A DNA stretch of 5,352 nucleotides, from assembly GCA_023228995.1 (NCBI GenBank), contig JALOAD010000107.1, positions 1-5,352 of the forward strand, given 5' to 3'. A model generated the notes under the pieces. The model saw only the letters and a list, made by a program, of their open reading frames with translations. It made no database searches and was not told the DNA's origin. Source of the DNA: JALOAD01 sp023228995 [NCBI: Candidatus Muiribacterium halophilum] (GTDB taxonomy: Bacteria; Muiribacteriota; Muiribacteriia; Muiribacteriales). Positions within the stretch are counted from its first letter, which is position 1; each line of letters begins with the position of its first letter. The translations under genes and the position numbers were made by a program. Of this stretch, positions 5,302 to 5,352 are shown piece by piece.

Positions 5302-5310
5302 ATTGTATCA
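5302..5310 (-). promoter_or_regulatory. Extended -10 promoter of the 79-aa gene
   Basis: Leftward, 5310-5302 reads TGATACAAT, an extended -10 with one mismatch to TATAAT. The hexamer at 17-bp spacing (CTTCCA) is a weak -35 and overlaps the right arm of the inverted repeat. The predicted start is near 5295, giving a leader of roughly 58 nt before the GTG at 5237. Confidence 0.4.
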
Positions 5311-5352
5311 TAAATGAGAGTGAGTGGAAGAATGCTTTTTGCTATTTCATTG

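Larger units (their letters stand above)
5241..5333. repeat. Inverted repeat with 10-bp arms upstream of the 79-aa gene
   Basis: ATTCTTCCAC (5241-5250) is perfectly complementary to GTGGAAGAAT (5324-5333). Just inside, CACTC (5257-5261) pairs with GAGTG (5318-5322), and CTTCCAC occurs a third time at 5267-5273. The left arm covers the ribosome-binding region of the 79-aa gene and the right arm covers its -35 position. This could be a paired protein-binding site or the ends of a small, decayed mobile element. Confidence 0.45.

Noticed and set aside
5314-5352. Start of a rightward gene (ATG at 5314 or 5332) running off the window
   Set aside because: Only 13 codons are visible, there is no clear ribosome-binding site for 5314, and the sequence overlaps the inverted repeat arm; not enough to support a call.

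Overview
The window is strongly AT-rich DNA. Its clearest promoters consist of a T-rich upstream stretch running into an extended -10 (TGG-TATAAT) with no recognisable -35. That style is typical of sigma70 promoters in Campylobacterota, so an Arcobacter- or Sulfurimonas-like host is my best guess (moderate to low confidence; no rRNA or housekeeping gene is present). The content is accessory: a defence-type gene block flanked by small orphan genes, repeats and a gene remnant.

Left part (1-906). Two overlapping small membrane-protein genes run leftward (80 aa, then 32 aa). Upstream of them lie two tandem copies of a ~190-bp unit (350-539 and 548-738). Each unit ends in the near-palindrome GGTGCCTGACACC. 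Each also carries, in leftward orientation, hairpin sequences, a terminator-like hairpin with a U-tract, and an extended -10. I read the arrangement as a possible ~110-nt structured RNA (about 541 to 432) with its own promoter and terminator. The second copy abuts a ~31-codon 3' remnant of a rightward gene (738-833).

Central part (861-4944). Four rightward genes form the main system. The first encodes a 343-aa protein with an unrecognised ~205-aa N-terminal region and a C-terminal TIR domain. After a 93-bp gap come three overlapping genes that together look like an ABC-three-component (ABC-3C) conflict system: a SMEK-domain protein with an ABC-3C-type C-terminal region (337 aa), a 76-aa middle component (MC6-like), and a 566-aa SMC-like ABC ATPase of the DUF2326 type. 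The overlaps (7 nt and 26 nt) imply translational coupling and fixed stoichiometry. By family knowledge, the ATPase and middle component would sense invasion or regulate the effector, and the SMEK protein would be the effector or its adaptor. The TIR protein could be a second, NAD-consuming effector or an independent neighbouring defence gene. All functional statements for this locus are inference from family resemblance.

Right part (4945-5352). A leftward 79-aa orphan gene with a GTG start converges on the defence operon. Its upstream region holds an extended -10, a 13-bp perfect palindrome and a 10-bp inverted repeat (CTTCCAC boxes), which looks like a regulated promoter. No rRNA, tRNA, CRISPR array or complete insertion sequence was seen.
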